From the NCBI RefSeq assembly GCF_041431135.1, contig NZ_CP107799.1, positions 9,068,501-9,132,500 on the forward strand: a DNA stretch of 64,000 nt. Direction: 5' to 3'. The notes under the pieces are model-generated. The model saw only the letters and a list, made by a program, of their open reading frames with translations. It did not search any database and had not been told where the DNA came from. Below are positions 1 to 8,490 of the stretch, piece after piece (positions within the stretch are counted from its first letter, which is position 1; the number at the start of each line of letters is the position of its first letter). The translations under genes were made by a program, and so were the position numbers. The DNA is from Streptomyces sp. NBC_00554 (GTDB taxonomy: Bacteria > Actinomycetota > Actinomycetes > Streptomycetales > Streptomycetaceae).

Positions 1-2
1 GG

Positions 3-611
3 TTCGCGAAGATCGGCATCGGTCCGGGACGCAAGCCGACGCGGAACGCGGCCGCCGTCCCCGTCCTGGCCCAGGCGGCGCTCGACGCCAACAAGCGCAT
101 CACCCAGTACGTCTTCGCCGTTGGCGTCAACGGCTGGACGGTCGCCACCGGCATCACCGGCTTCATCAAGGACCCGCTGTACCGCGCCGCGATCACCCAG
201 TACGGCCCGGGTACGCATGTGTCCGAGGAAGCGCTGTACTTCACCGCACGGAGCGGCCCGGACGGCCAGACGCTGAACGGGGCGAACCGCTACGCGCTGC
301 GCTTCGAGCCCGGTGAGCTGCCGCCGGTCGACGCGTTCTGGTCCCTCACGCTGTACGGCCAGGACTGGCGCCTCGTGGAGAATCCGATCCAGCGCTACTC
401 GATCGGCGACCGCACCGCAGGCCTGGCCTACGGTACCGACGGCTCGCTCGAACTGCTCATCCAGAACGACGAGCCGTCGGAAGGCCAGGCCAACTGGCTT
501 CCGGCGCCGACTGGTTCCTTCATCCTGGTCCTGCGCACCTATCAGCCCGGCGCGGCGCTGCTCGACGGCAGCTATGAAATGCCGCCGATCACGACGGCCG
601 GTCCCCTCTGA
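3..611 (+). CDS. DUF1254/DUF1214-type protein, 3' part (truncated by window edge)
   Basis: The reading frame is open from base 3 and runs to TGA at 609-611, so this is the C-terminal ~202 residues of a gene that starts upstream; the internal GTG at 219 is not its start. The visible part reads through a segment with GPGRKPTRNAAAVPVLAQA, then YFTARSGPDG, NRYALRF, FWSLTLYG and a terminal FILVLRTYQP...YEMPPI block. That arrangement matches the C-terminal beta-rich DUF1214 half of DUF1254 proteins, where WSLTLY and LRTYxP are typical. The biochemical role of these proteins is unknown; many are exported. The N-terminus, any signal peptide and the upstream neighbours lie outside the window. Confidence 0.75.
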   Translation, partial: FAKIGIGPGRKPTRNAAAVPVLAQAALDANKRITQYVFAVGVNGWTVATGITGFIKDPLYRAAITQYGPGTHVSEEALYFTARSGPDGQTLNGANRYALRFEPGELPPVDAFWSLTLYGQDWRLVENPIQRYSIGDRTAGLAYGTDGSLELLIQNDEPSEGQANWLPAPTGSFILVLRTYQPGAALLDGSYEMPPITTAGPL

Positions 612-619
612 CGCCGGTA

Positions 620-740
620 TCAAGAAGTCCAGACGCGCTCCGCGTAGTCCGCGAGGTTCTTGCCGAGGATCTTCTCGATGCGTTCCGAACGGTAACCGCG
701 CTTCTCGCGGTGTGATCCCGCGATCGCGCGCGTACGCGTA
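620..740 (-). pseudogene. C-terminal remnant resembling a membrane dipeptidase (M19)
   Basis: Read on the minus strand, a short open stretch gives HREKRGYRSERIEKILGKN followed by LADYAERVW and a stop at 620-622. The pattern RGYxxExIxKILGxN...VW resembles the extreme C-terminus of M19 (renal-type) dipeptidases. Only about 35 residues are recognisable, the frame is lost upstream, and no start or RBS is seen, so this looks like a decayed gene end. The assignment rests on one short motif. Confidence 0.3.
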
Positions 741-1378
741 GGTCATGGCGTGTCCTCGGTGGGCAGATGCTGGGCTGACTTGAGTGTGGTGCTCCTGGCC
801 GGGCGATCACGTGTGGGTCAGCCTCTGAAGACGCAATCGGCCTGGTCGCGGTGAATGGCGTGCAAGTCCCAGTAGATGGGCGAGAGTTGATCGGCCTGGG
901 ATCGCGCCGCAGCGTGGACCCCGGCTCGGGCCCCCCTCCCCGCCTCGCCCGCGCACGACGACCTCTACAGGGCCATGCTCCGCACCGCCCCTACGGGCGA
1001 CACCGCGCCGAAGCCGAAGTCGGAGCAGAACAGCTGACCTGCTGGGCCCGCGGCGGCCTGTCCGCGCTCCGTACCGTGCGAGGGGGCGCGCCGCAGCGAT
1101 CACCAGGGCCTGTTGTGAAAGTGACGGCTTGAGTCGCCGTCGAAGACGAGGTACCGGAGCCTTGCGCTCGACACTGGCTTCGGTCGCTCTTTCGGTGGGA
1201 GTTCAGAGCTCTGATCAACGCGGGTACCGGCCGACTCCCCGCCAAGCGGCGGATGCGGGCCATGGGTCCGAAGAGCGGGACAGCCGGGACCGTCCCTCAC
1301 GGGTCTAGCCACTGATGACACACCATCAGGCTTCGCCGTGCGGGCAGGCGGTGAACCCAGCGTCTCGAAGGGGACTTC
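741..1378. other. Gene-free decayed stretch
   Basis: About 640 bp without a reading frame that has actinobacterial codon bias, a recognisable domain or an RBS. Several short open frames on both strands are compositional. With the remnants on either side, this is best read as degraded coding DNA. Confidence 0.5.
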
Positions 1379-1911
1379 ATGCGCATGTGTCCGGCCGTCG
1401 CCGTCGCCGTCGCTTTCCGGACGATCGCCCTTTCCGCATCGGTGCTTCCGGCCACGGCCCAAGCAGCCGACAAGGCCGCTTCCAACGACACCATGTTCTC
1501 GAACATTGTGGTCAACGAAGGCAAGGACATCGTGCTCGGCCTGACCACCAGAGAGACCGTCACGATCACGTGGAGGGTATTGCCGCGTCCAGGGCCTACC
1601 TGTCGCACAGCCCCAACACCGACGACGCCGATGGCATCCTGCCGCTGTACTCACCGGAGGGAACATGCGCGGTGTCGCCCGCCGACCCGACCACCTCCAC
1701 GTGCAGGGTGAGCTTCACCGTGGATGCCCTGCGCGACTTCGACCACAACGGCCTCGCCGGTACCTGGAAGGTGCTCGGCGCGGCCCAGGACACCAACGAC
1801 GACTGGGCAGCTCCGTCTACACCGCGCGTTGACCACGGCAACGGCGTCCCCTTCCCTTCGTCCGGAACGCCATCGAGTGTCGGAGCATCGCTGCCACTCA
1901 CCCTCGCGTAA
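1379..1911 (+). pseudogene. Frameshifted DUF5707-like secreted protein
   Basis: A plausible RBS (GAAGGGG, 1366-1372) precedes ATG 1379 and a signal peptide (VAVAVAFRTIALSASVLPATAQA). The mature part FSNIVVNEGKDIVLG then TVTITW runs in one frame to about 1577. The homologous continuation (GIAASRAYLSHSPN, CAVSPADPTTSTCRVSFTVD, LAGTWKVLGAAQDTNDDW) lies in a different forward frame up to about 1809, after which the frame appears to slip again. The combination NxVVNxGKDIVLG ... STCxxxFT ... LAGTWKV is that of Streptomyces DUF5707 secreted proteins of unknown function, which normally continue into a further beta-domain that is missing here. At least one indel has inactivated the gene. A sequencing error is the alternative, but the nearby decay makes true degradation more likely. 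Confidence 0.6.
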
Positions 1912-2153
1912 CCAAGCCCGCTACGAGTCTTGACCGGGGCGCCGGCAAGGATGGCGTGGCCCAGGGCGGTGGACCAGCCACGGTCGAGCTTCCTGTTCCT
2001 CAATGGCGCTCCGTCCGCTATGGCCATCCCCAGAGGGTGGCCGGCGCACCGGCCTGGTGTGCGTGCAACCGGATCGTCTGAGGTTGCCCCTGATCTTCGC
2101 TGTCCCTGCCGGTTCCTGACCTTGGCTCCGCATCCACGGCTCTGCCGGACTGG
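1912..2153. other. Intergenic, no gene seen
   Basis: About 240 bp between the DUF5707-like pseudogene and the NTPase gene. It holds no recognisable gene. Weak promoter-like sequence may exist, but nothing here can be assigned with confidence. Confidence 0.4.
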
Positions 2154-5100
2154 GTGCTCATTGACGGAAATCATGTACGACAGGACCGAGTTGGCTATAC
2201 GAATGATGCTGTGCACTCACTGCGCCGGCGCGACAACCGATGGTCACTGACGGTTCGGCTGCTGAGCCACCTGCTACCCGGTGTGGCGATCGCGATCGGG
2301 GCCGTGCTCGGACTGGTCTCCTCCGACCGAGTCACACCCGTCATGGTCGTTCTCACCGCTCTGGCGGTGGTGAGCGGTATCGCGGTACCGCCGATCGTCG
2401 ACCGGCTTCGGGAAAGAGCCGCGCGGCAGACCGAGCATCAACTCCTTCTCGCGCAAAGGCAGGAGGGTGCGGCCGCGGAACGTGCGGAGCAACTGCGCAG
2501 TCACTTTCGTCCGAGAGGGCGCGGTGTTCTACCGTCCAGCCTCCGGGAAGGTTCCTACTTCGCGGGCCGGGTGCAGGTCCTGAGCGAGCTGACCGCGTGG
2601 ATCAACACCGAAGGTACGGACACCACGCGATCCCGAGTAGTGACCGGGGCGCCTGGATCAGGCAAGTCGGCCGTTCTCGGACGGCTGGTGAGCCTGGCCG
2701 ACGCCCAGCTACGTGGTGAGACACCCATCGCGGTGGACCAGGCGTTACCGCAGATCGGCGCCCTCTGCGCCGCCGTACACGTGCGAGGCAGCACGGTCGA
2801 CGAGGTCGCCGCTGAGATCTCACGGGCGCTGAACATCGACGAGTCGACGGCCGGTGGACTGCTCGCCCACCTCCGAGAGACCCGGGAACATCGGGCGACC
2901 GTGGTGGTCGTGGACGGGGTCGACGAGGCAGTGGACGCTCAGCGACTCATCGTCGACCTGTTGGAACCCCTTGCGGCGGCTTCCGGCAGAACGGGCATAC
3001 GCCTCCTCGTCGGCACCCGTCCGGGAGGCGAGGACGATCTGCTGCGCCTGTTCGGAGGCTCGGCACGAGTCATCGACCTGGACGAGGCCTGCTATCTGGA
3101 CCGGCGTGACATCGCCGAGTACGTCCGCCTCACGATGCTCGCCGAGAGCGATCCGCAGATCCCCACGCCCTACCGGTCCCGCCCTGAACTCGCGGCATCG
3201 GTCGGCGCTGCCGTGGCGGTTCGCTCCGGCCGCAGTTTCCTGGTGGCACAGCTCACCGCGCTGTCCCTCATGGCAGCGAGCGAACCCGTCGATACGAACA
3301 GCGCGGGCTGGCAGGAGACGTTTCCCACCACCGTCGGTGCTGCGATGGAACGCTATCTGCGTGACGTGCAGCCAGGCGGACCGTGGTTGCGCGACCTGCT
3401 GATGGCACTGGCCTGGTCCCAGGGGGACGGCTTCGACGACCCGCGAACCTGGGCGGCCGCGGCCACAGCACTGGGCACCGACACATACTCGGAACGCGAC
3501 GTCACCCGGTTGCTTCTGGACACCACGGCGATCGACCTGCTGCACCGCACCGAACGCGGATCGGGAGTCCGGTTCCGGCTCTTCCACGAGGCACTTGGCG
3601 AACACCTGCGCCAGCTCAGCGCCCGGCAGCGTCCACCAGCCGAGATCCACCGGCGTCTCACAGAAGTACTTCTCGAGCGCCTGGGGGCGACGTCTGCCGA
3701 GGGGCTGCTCTGGGCGGACGCCGACGCCTACACGCGCACGTACCTGCCCTTCCACGCAGCCGAGGGCCAAGTGCTCGACAGGCTGCTGCGGGACGCGAGG
3801 TTCCTGGCCGCGATGGATCCTGCCCGCCTGCTGGCAGCTCTGCCGACGGCGTCCACCCCGTCGGGCCGGAGGGCGGCCCGCACCGTTCAGAGAGTCGGAC
3901 AGCAACTGCTCATGGCGTCCGAGGACGAGCGTGTCTGCTACCTCGAGATGGCGGCGCGAATGGCCGGCGACGAGGAGTTGGCCGCCTCATTGGCCGCGGC
4001 GTTTCCCGACCGTCCCTGGGCGGTGCGCTGGGCGCACTGGGACGACCTCGTCGCGACTCGTATGCTCGGCCACCACGACGACTACGTCCTCGCCCTCGCC
4101 ACCGTTGAGCACCCGAGGGGAGCCGTGGTGCTCTCGGCGAGCGCGTGGGCTGTCCAGGCATGGTTCCTCAGGGACGGCGCGCCGTTGGCGTCCGGAGTGC
4201 ACGAACCCGAATCGGCCATCGTCGACATGGCTGCGTTCATGCAGAGTGACGGCATCGCCGTCATCACGCTGCACAAGGACGGTCGTCTGCTGCGTACGGT
4301 GCCGGACGCGACCGACGGCCAGGCTGTTCTCGCGGATCAGCGTGCCCTGCATGGCGTTTGGCCCGTCGTCATCGGGGGCGACGCCGCAGTCGCGACCGTC
4401 AGCGAGGAGGGCGTCATCCAGATTCTGTCCGCCGAGCACGGCGGGTTGTTGGATCTTCCGCGCATTGTTCTCGGAGAACAGGAACGAGTACTCGCGGTGG
4501 GCAATGCGGGCGATCGATGTCTAGCCGTGGTCACCACGGAGGAGGCCGAAGTCAGCACGTGGGACGTGCAGTCCGCCCGGCGGATCGGCGAGCCGTTCAG
4601 AGCCAGTGTGGAGATATCCGGTTGGCGTGCCGACCTGCATATCTGGACGGTTTCGATCGCGGAAGGGGAGGGCGGACCAGTTCTGCTTCTTGGGACACAG
4701 GCCGGCCAGGTGATCGCATGGGATCTGGTGCGAGGGACGACAATCGGCGATCCGTATCACGGTGGAGCCGGCGTGTTCTCCACTCTCATCGCCGGTCATC
4801 ACAGCGATCTGTGGTGCTGGGGCGATTGGAACGGGGACGTTTTCATTCGCCCATCAGGACAGGGGGAAACAAGGCGACTTGCCATTCACGACGGCGGCGT
4901 GGAGTCCATCGTTCAGTGTGAACTGGACGGAACCCGCTGGGTCGTCACGGGCGGACGCGATGGTGCTGTACGTGTCTGGGACAGCCGAGCGGATTGGCCG
5001 GAAACGCAGGCCAACGAGTACCACCTGGTTGTCGCGGGTGTCGGGGAAATGGAGGACAACTGCGTCGCAGCGCTCAGCGCAGACGGAGGGTTCGCGATCT

Positions 5101-5960
5101 TCGACACGGAAATGGGCAACGTCCTTGCGAGACTCGAATCTCCGGCCGAGAGTCGCTACCGCAGTGCGGCGGCAGTGCCTGGTGATCCGACGTCCTTCGT
5201 CACCTTGGACGCAGAAGGGCGCTTTGCGCTGCGACGATTCCCGAACGGTCAAGTGTCGTACGACCACCGACTTCCAGCGGAAGAAGAATGGGCCCGTGTC
5301 GCGGTCATCGAGCGTGAACGGCCGCTGCTGCTCGCCACCGCCTTCAGCGGTCGGCTCGGCTTCTTCGACCTGACCTCGGGCGAGCCGGTTCGGTCACCGC
5401 TTCAATGCCACGCCGGCAGATTCGTGGTGGCCCCGCTTCCCGAGCAGCCGGACGACGCCTTGCGATTCGTCACGTGGGACTGGGAGGAATACCAAACACG
5501 CCTCTGGACCGTGACCGGCGATGACGCGCGATTCGAGGATCTGGCTCTCTCCGCCCGTACGGGCATCGAAGACCCATTCCGGATCACGGCTGTTTCCTTC
5601 GGCCGCTCGGGCCATGAACCAATCGTCGTCGGAGTCGGGTCCTACTCTCGATTGGCTGTCTGGAGCGCCGAAGACGGTTCATTGATGACCCAGGCCCAAC
5701 TGGAGCTCGGACACCACATGGAATTGACGGATGTCGACCTGGCTCACTACGGCGAGCGATCGATTGCCGTCACGGGTGGTCATACGTGTTCCGTAGGGCT
5801 GTGGTCCTTGGCGGGCGGACAGGAGTACCACGTGCGAGTCGGGTCACCCCTGTGGCGAACCAGGGTCCTTCCCCCACATCGAGTGGTCATGGTCGGATCA
5901 CGCGGCATCATGGCCATTGAGCTTGGTTCCCAGTCCTTCGACCGCTTCATCGGACCGTAG
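2154..5960 (+). CDS. Membrane-anchored STAND/NACHT-like NTPase with C-terminal beta-propeller
   Basis: This 1268-aa protein has two hydrophobic segments near the N-terminus (about residues 37-55 and 61-80), a basic helical linker, and then a P-loop NTPase. Walker A is GAPGSGKS (165-172) and Walker B is VVVVDGVDEA (from 250). LLVGTRPGG and a helical region follow, as in STAND ATPases. From about residue 620 there are repeating WD40/PQQ-like blades such as WVVTGGRDGAVRVWD and LAVWSAEDGSL. STAND proteins use the propeller as a sensor and ATP-driven oligomerisation as a switch; no separate effector domain is visible, so the membrane segments may serve as the effector or anchor. The start is uncertain: GTG 2154 and GTG 2211 are in frame and neither has a strong RBS. 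The gene stands alone beside decayed DNA. Defence and developmental signalling both remain possible. Confidence 0.75.
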   Translation: MLIDGNHVRQDRVGYTNDAVHSLRRRDNRWSLTVRLLSHLLPGVAIAIGAVLGLVSSDRVTPVMVVLTALAVVSGIAVPPIVDRLRERAARQTEHQLLLAQRQEGAAAERAEQLRSHFRPRGRGVLPSSLREGSYFAGRVQVLSELTAWINTEGTDTTRSRVVTGAPGSGKSAVLGRLVSLADAQLRGETPIAVDQALPQIGALCAAVHVRGSTVDEVAAEISRALNIDESTAGGLLAHLRETREHRATVVVVDGVDEAVDAQRLIVDLLEPLAAASGRTGIRLLVGTRPGGEDDLLRLFGGSARVIDLDEACYLDRRDIAEYVRLTMLAESDPQIPTPYRSRPELAASVGAAVAVRSGRSFLVAQLTALSLMAASEPVDTNSAGWQETFPTTVGAAMERYLRDVQPGGPWLRDLLMALAWSQGDGFDDPRTWAAAATALGTDTYSERDVTRLLLDTTAIDLLHRTERGSGVRFRLFHEALGEHLRQLSARQRPPAEIHRRLTEVLLERLGATSAEGLLWADADAYTRTYLPFHAAEGQVLDRLLRDARFLAAMDPARLLAALPTASTPSGRRAARTVQRVGQQLLMASEDERVCYLEMAARMAGDEELAASLAAAFPDRPWAVRWAHWDDLVATRMLGHHDDYVLALATVEHPRGAVVLSASAWAVQAWFLRDGAPLASGVHEPESAIVDMAAFMQSDGIAVITLHKDGRLLRTVPDATDGQAVLADQRALHGVWPVVIGGDAAVATVSEEGVIQILSAEHGGLLDLPRIVLGEQERVLAVGNAGDRCLAVVTTEEAEVSTWDVQSARRIGEPFRASVEISGWRADLHIWTVSIAEGEGGPVLLLGTQAGQVIAWDLVRGTTIGDPYHGGAGVFSTLIAGHHSDLWCWGDWNGDVFIRPSGQGETRRLAIHDGGVESIVQCELDGTRWVVTGGRDGAVRVWDSRADWPETQANEYHLVVAGVGEMEDNCVAALSADGGFAIFDTEMGNVLARLESPAESRYRSAAAVPGDPTSFVTLDAEGRFALRRFPNGQVSYDHRLPAEEEWARVAVIERERPLLLATAFSGRLGFFDLTSGEPVRSPLQCHAGRFVVAPLPEQPDDALRFVTWDWEEYQTRLWTVTGDDARFEDLALSARTGIEDPFRITAVSFGRSGHEPIVVGVGSYSRLAVWSAEDGSLMTQAQLELGHHMELTDVDLAHYGERSIAVTGGHTCSVGLWSLAGGQEYHVRVGSPLWRTRVLPPHRVVMVGSRGIMAIELGSQSFDRFIGP

Positions 5961-6080
5961 CTTTGGCGTCCGATCGCGCGCACTGGCCGTCGCCAGGGGC
6001 CCCTAGGAGTCGGGTTATGTCCTTCTGCGCGAACCGTGCCATGAATTGAGCGTCGGTGATTCGCCCGGCCCCGGGCGGCG

Positions 6081-6920
6081 TCAGGGTGCCGACTGGATGT
6101 CCCCGCTGGTGGAGGCGGCGACGGGGTCGCGGTGTGTGAAATCGCCCGGGGGGATTCCCGGGTGGTGTCCGAGCCGGGCCGGGGAGGCCGCGACCGACGA
6201 ACCCAGGGTGAGCCGGGAGACGATGCGGTAGCGGTCGCCGCGGTAGATGGAGTGCACGTACTCGACGGGCAGGCCCGCGGTGTCCGTGGTGAGCCGCTCG
6301 AAGAGCAGCGCGGGGGACAGCTCGGGCACGTCGAGGAGTTCGGCCTCGGCCTGTGTGACCACGGTCGGCTCGATCGCCTGTACCGCCTCGTGGACGTGCA
6401 CCCCGTGCTGCTCCCGCAGATGCTCGTACAGATCGCCCTCTTCCAGTTCCTGGGCCGAGAGATCGGGGACCAGGTCGGCCCTGATGTGCAGATGCTCGAT
6501 GGCCATCGGGGCGCCGTCGACCAGACGCAGCCGTGCCACGTACACGATGTCGGCGCCCGGGGACATGCGCAGCTTGCGGCCCACGCGCGCTCCCGCCTGG
6601 ATGGTCGTGAACTCCAGCAGTCGGCTCGACCAGGCTCCCGAGGCCTGAGGGACCGTCAGCCTCTGCTGGCCCGACACGAGTTCCTGGGTGATCTTCTCCG
6701 GTGCCACGAACATGCCGCGGCCGTGTTCCCGTACCAGAAGGCCCGCTGCGACGAGCTCGTCGACGGCCGCGCGCAGCGTCGGGCGGGACACTCCCAGGCG
6801 GGCACAGAGCGAGCGCTCGGAGGGAATCGCGTCCCCCGGTCGATGTGACTCGATGAGCTCGAGGATGAAGTCGCGGACCCGCTCCCGCTTGAGCACCGCC
6901 CCTGGTGCGTCGGCGTTCAT
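6081..6920 (-). CDS. GntR-family (HutC/UTRA, DasR-like) transcriptional regulator
   Basis: This 279-aa protein has an N-terminal winged-helix DNA-binding domain (about residues 10-78, with IPSERSLCARLGVSRPTLRAAVDELVAAGLL and GRGMFV) and a UTRA effector domain (about 95-240; PMAIEHLHI, PVEYVHSIYRGDRYRI). The latter signature is characteristic of DasR/NagR-type regulators that bind amino-sugar phosphates. About 30 extra residues follow the UTRA domain. It is transcribed divergently from the DasA-like lipoprotein gene, so it probably represses that operon and itself from the 263-bp region between them. It is a diverged paralogue rather than obviously DasR itself. The ligand is inferred from the neighbouring GH20 enzyme and DasA-like binding protein. 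Confidence 0.88.
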   Translation of the reverse strand: MNADAPGAVLKRERVRDFILELIESHRPGDAIPSERSLCARLGVSRPTLRAAVDELVAAGLLVREHGRGMFVAPEKITQELVSGQQRLTVPQASGAWSSRLLEFTTIQAGARVGRKLRMSPGADIVYVARLRLVDGAPMAIEHLHIRADLVPDLSAQELEEGDLYEHLREQHGVHVHEAVQAIEPTVVTQAEAELLDVPELSPALLFERLTTDTAGLPVEYVHSIYRGDRYRIVSRLTLGSSVAASPARLGHHPGIPPGDFTHRDPVAASTSGDIQSAP

Positions 6921-6948
6921 GGTGTGCCCTCTCTTGTGCGGATTCCCT

Positions 6949-7060
6949 TGACCAGTTGACCTGTTGCCTGACCCTTTCGGGTGGCCTGCTGGTCAACAGG
7001 AGTGTAGTCGCTCTCGTGTGTGAGGTCAGCGCATCTCGACAGGTATGCAGGTCAACAGCC
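6949..7060. promoter_or_regulatory. Three GGTCAAC motifs between divergent genes (candidate operator)
   Basis: GTTGACC occurs at 6955-6961 (inverted), and GGTCAAC at 6991-6997 and 7050-7056, the latter two followed by AG. The middle copy sits in a 16-bp near-palindrome, CCTGCTGGTCAACAGG (6985-7000). Recurrence next to a GntR gene suggests binding sites for that regulator. Confidence 0.45.
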
Positions 7061-7087
7061 TTTGATGCGGGAAGGGTTGACGGCCTC

Positions 7088-7103
7088 ATTGGTCTATGCC
7101 ACC
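7088..7103. promoter_or_regulatory. dre-like DasR-type operator
   Basis: ATTGGTCTATGCCACC matches the DasR-responsive-element consensus ACTGGTCTAGACCACT, as I recall it, at 12 of 16 positions. It lies 81 bp upstream of the lipoprotein start, where a DasR-type site would be expected. A perfect 6-bp inverted repeat (CCAGTG-N5-CACTGG, 7131-7147) lies between it and the start. Confidence 0.45.
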
Positions 7104-7183
7104 TTCAACGACCAGCAAGAGGTAAGCTGTCCAGTGGGCTTCACTGGTCAGGTGGTTTGGTCATGTCTCCTCCGAGGTGAACC

Positions 7184-8455
7184 GTGAAGCTCCGCTTGCT
7201 TGCCGGCCTGTCCGTGCTCCTGATGACCGCCGGGCTGAGCGCCTGTAGCAGCTCCTCCGACACGTCCGACGGCGCCTCCGCCGGCGGGAAGACGACGATC
7301 GACGTCTGGCTGATGCGCGACAGCGTCTCGGCCCAGTTCCAGAAGGACTTCGTCAAGGGCTTCGAGACCGCTCACCCGGACATCAAGGTCAAGGTGCAGA
7401 TCCAGGAGTGGGACGGCATCGGCGAGAAGGTCACGGCGGCCCTCGCCAGCAGCGACGCTCCGGACGTCATCGAGACCGGCAACACCCAGGTCGCCCAGTT
7501 CGCGCAGAGCGGGGGGCTGCTCGACCTCAGCGACAAGGTCGACGAACTCGGCGGCAAGGACTGGCTCAAGGGCCTCGCCGAGCCGGGCGCCTACGAGGGC
7601 AAGCAGTACGGCATCCCGTACTACGCCGCCAACCGCGTGGTCATCTACCGCACCGACCTCTTCAAGGAGGCGGGCATAGACGCGGCCGCCATCAAGACGC
7701 GCGACCAGTGGATCGCCGCCACCGAGAAGCTCAACTCCGGCGGCACCCAGGGCATTTATCTGCCCGGCCAGAACTGGTACACCCTCGCGGGCTTCGTCTG
7801 GGACGAGGGCGGCGATCTCGCCACCGAGTCCGGCGGCGAGTGGAAGGGCAGCCTGGACGCGCCCGAGGCAATCCGCGGGATGGAGTTCTACAAGCAGCTC
7901 CAGGCCCTCGGCAAGGGTCCCAAGGACGCCGACGAGGCCAACCCCCCGCAGGCGGACGTCATGGCCAAGGGGAAGGTCGCCCAGGTCGTCTCGTCTCCCG
8001 GCGGCGCCACCACCGTCATCGAGAACAACCCCGAGCTGGAGGGCAAGCTCGGCTTCTTCCCGATCCCGGGGAAGACCGCCGATACCCCCGGCGCCGTCTT
8101 CACCGGCGGCTCCGACCTCGTCATCCCCACCGCCTCCGGCAAGCAGGACGCGGCCTACACCTTCATCAAGGAACTCGCCGGCGACACCTGGCAGAAGAAG
8201 CTCGCCGTCGCCATGAGCTACGTCCCGAACAAGACCACCCTGGCCTCCGCGGTCGCCTCCGACCCGGGCGCCGCGGCCATGGCGGTCGGCGCCGCCGAAG
8301 GCCACGCCACGCCCAACACGCCCGGCTGGGCCGCCGTCGAGGCCAAGAACCCGATCAAGGACTACATGACCGCCGTTCTCACCGGCGGCGACGCGAAGAA
8401 GCAGGCCGCCACGGCGTCCGAGGCCATCACCACCGCGTTGAACTCCGGCTCCTGA
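7184..8455 (+). CDS. DasA-like sugar ABC transporter substrate-binding lipoprotein
   Basis: This 423-aa protein has a lipoprotein signal (LSAC lipobox, Cys21) and a family-1 solute-binding fold. Segments IQEWDGIGEKVTAAL, PDVIETGNTQVAQFA and IYLPGQNWYTLAGFVWDEGG closely resemble DasA, the N,N'-diacetylchitobiose-binding protein of Streptomyces. It should capture a GlcNAc-containing disaccharide outside the cell for the two following permeases. The GTG start at 7184 follows a GAGGTG RBS. It is the first gene of an operon with permeases 1 and 2 and the GH20 hexosaminidase. No ATPase gene is present; Streptomyces systems of this type usually share MsiK. The ligand is inferred by similarity, and a paralogue with a different oligosaccharide is possible. 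Confidence 0.85.
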   Translation: MKLRLLAGLSVLLMTAGLSACSSSSDTSDGASAGGKTTIDVWLMRDSVSAQFQKDFVKGFETAHPDIKVKVQIQEWDGIGEKVTAALASSDAPDVIETGNTQVAQFAQSGGLLDLSDKVDELGGKDWLKGLAEPGAYEGKQYGIPYYAANRVVIYRTDLFKEAGIDAAAIKTRDQWIAATEKLNSGGTQGIYLPGQNWYTLAGFVWDEGGDLATESGGEWKGSLDAPEAIRGMEFYKQLQALGKGPKDADEANPPQADVMAKGKVAQVVSSPGGATTVIENNPELEGKLGFFPIPGKTADTPGAVFTGGSDLVIPTASGKQDAAYTFIKELAGDTWQKKLAVAMSYVPNKTTLASAVASDPGAAAMAVGAAEGHATPNTPGWAAVEAKNPIKDYMTAVLTGGDAKKQAATASEAITTALNSGS

Positions 8456-8490
8456 ACCGTCACCGTCCACGCTTCGGAAGGAGGAGCGCC

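Noticed and set aside
1110..1135. GGGCCTGTTGTGAAAGTGAC resembles the terminus of an IS5-family element
   Set aside because: No transposase fragment, matching inverted end or target duplication was found nearby.
2820..3905. Long antisense open frames within the NTPase gene (and likewise in the GH20 gene at 10121-11956)
   Set aside because: Codon-position GC pattern favours the forward genes, and no protein family is recognisable in the antisense frames.
5983..5996. Hairpin CTGGC-CGTC-GCCAG as terminator of the NTPase gene
   Set aside because: The 5-bp stem is too short to support a terminator call.
7077..7128. A sigma-70 promoter TTGACG ... TAAGCT ahead of the das-like operon
   Set aside because: Spacing between the two elements (about 40 bp) is far from 16-18 bp, and no better pair was found.
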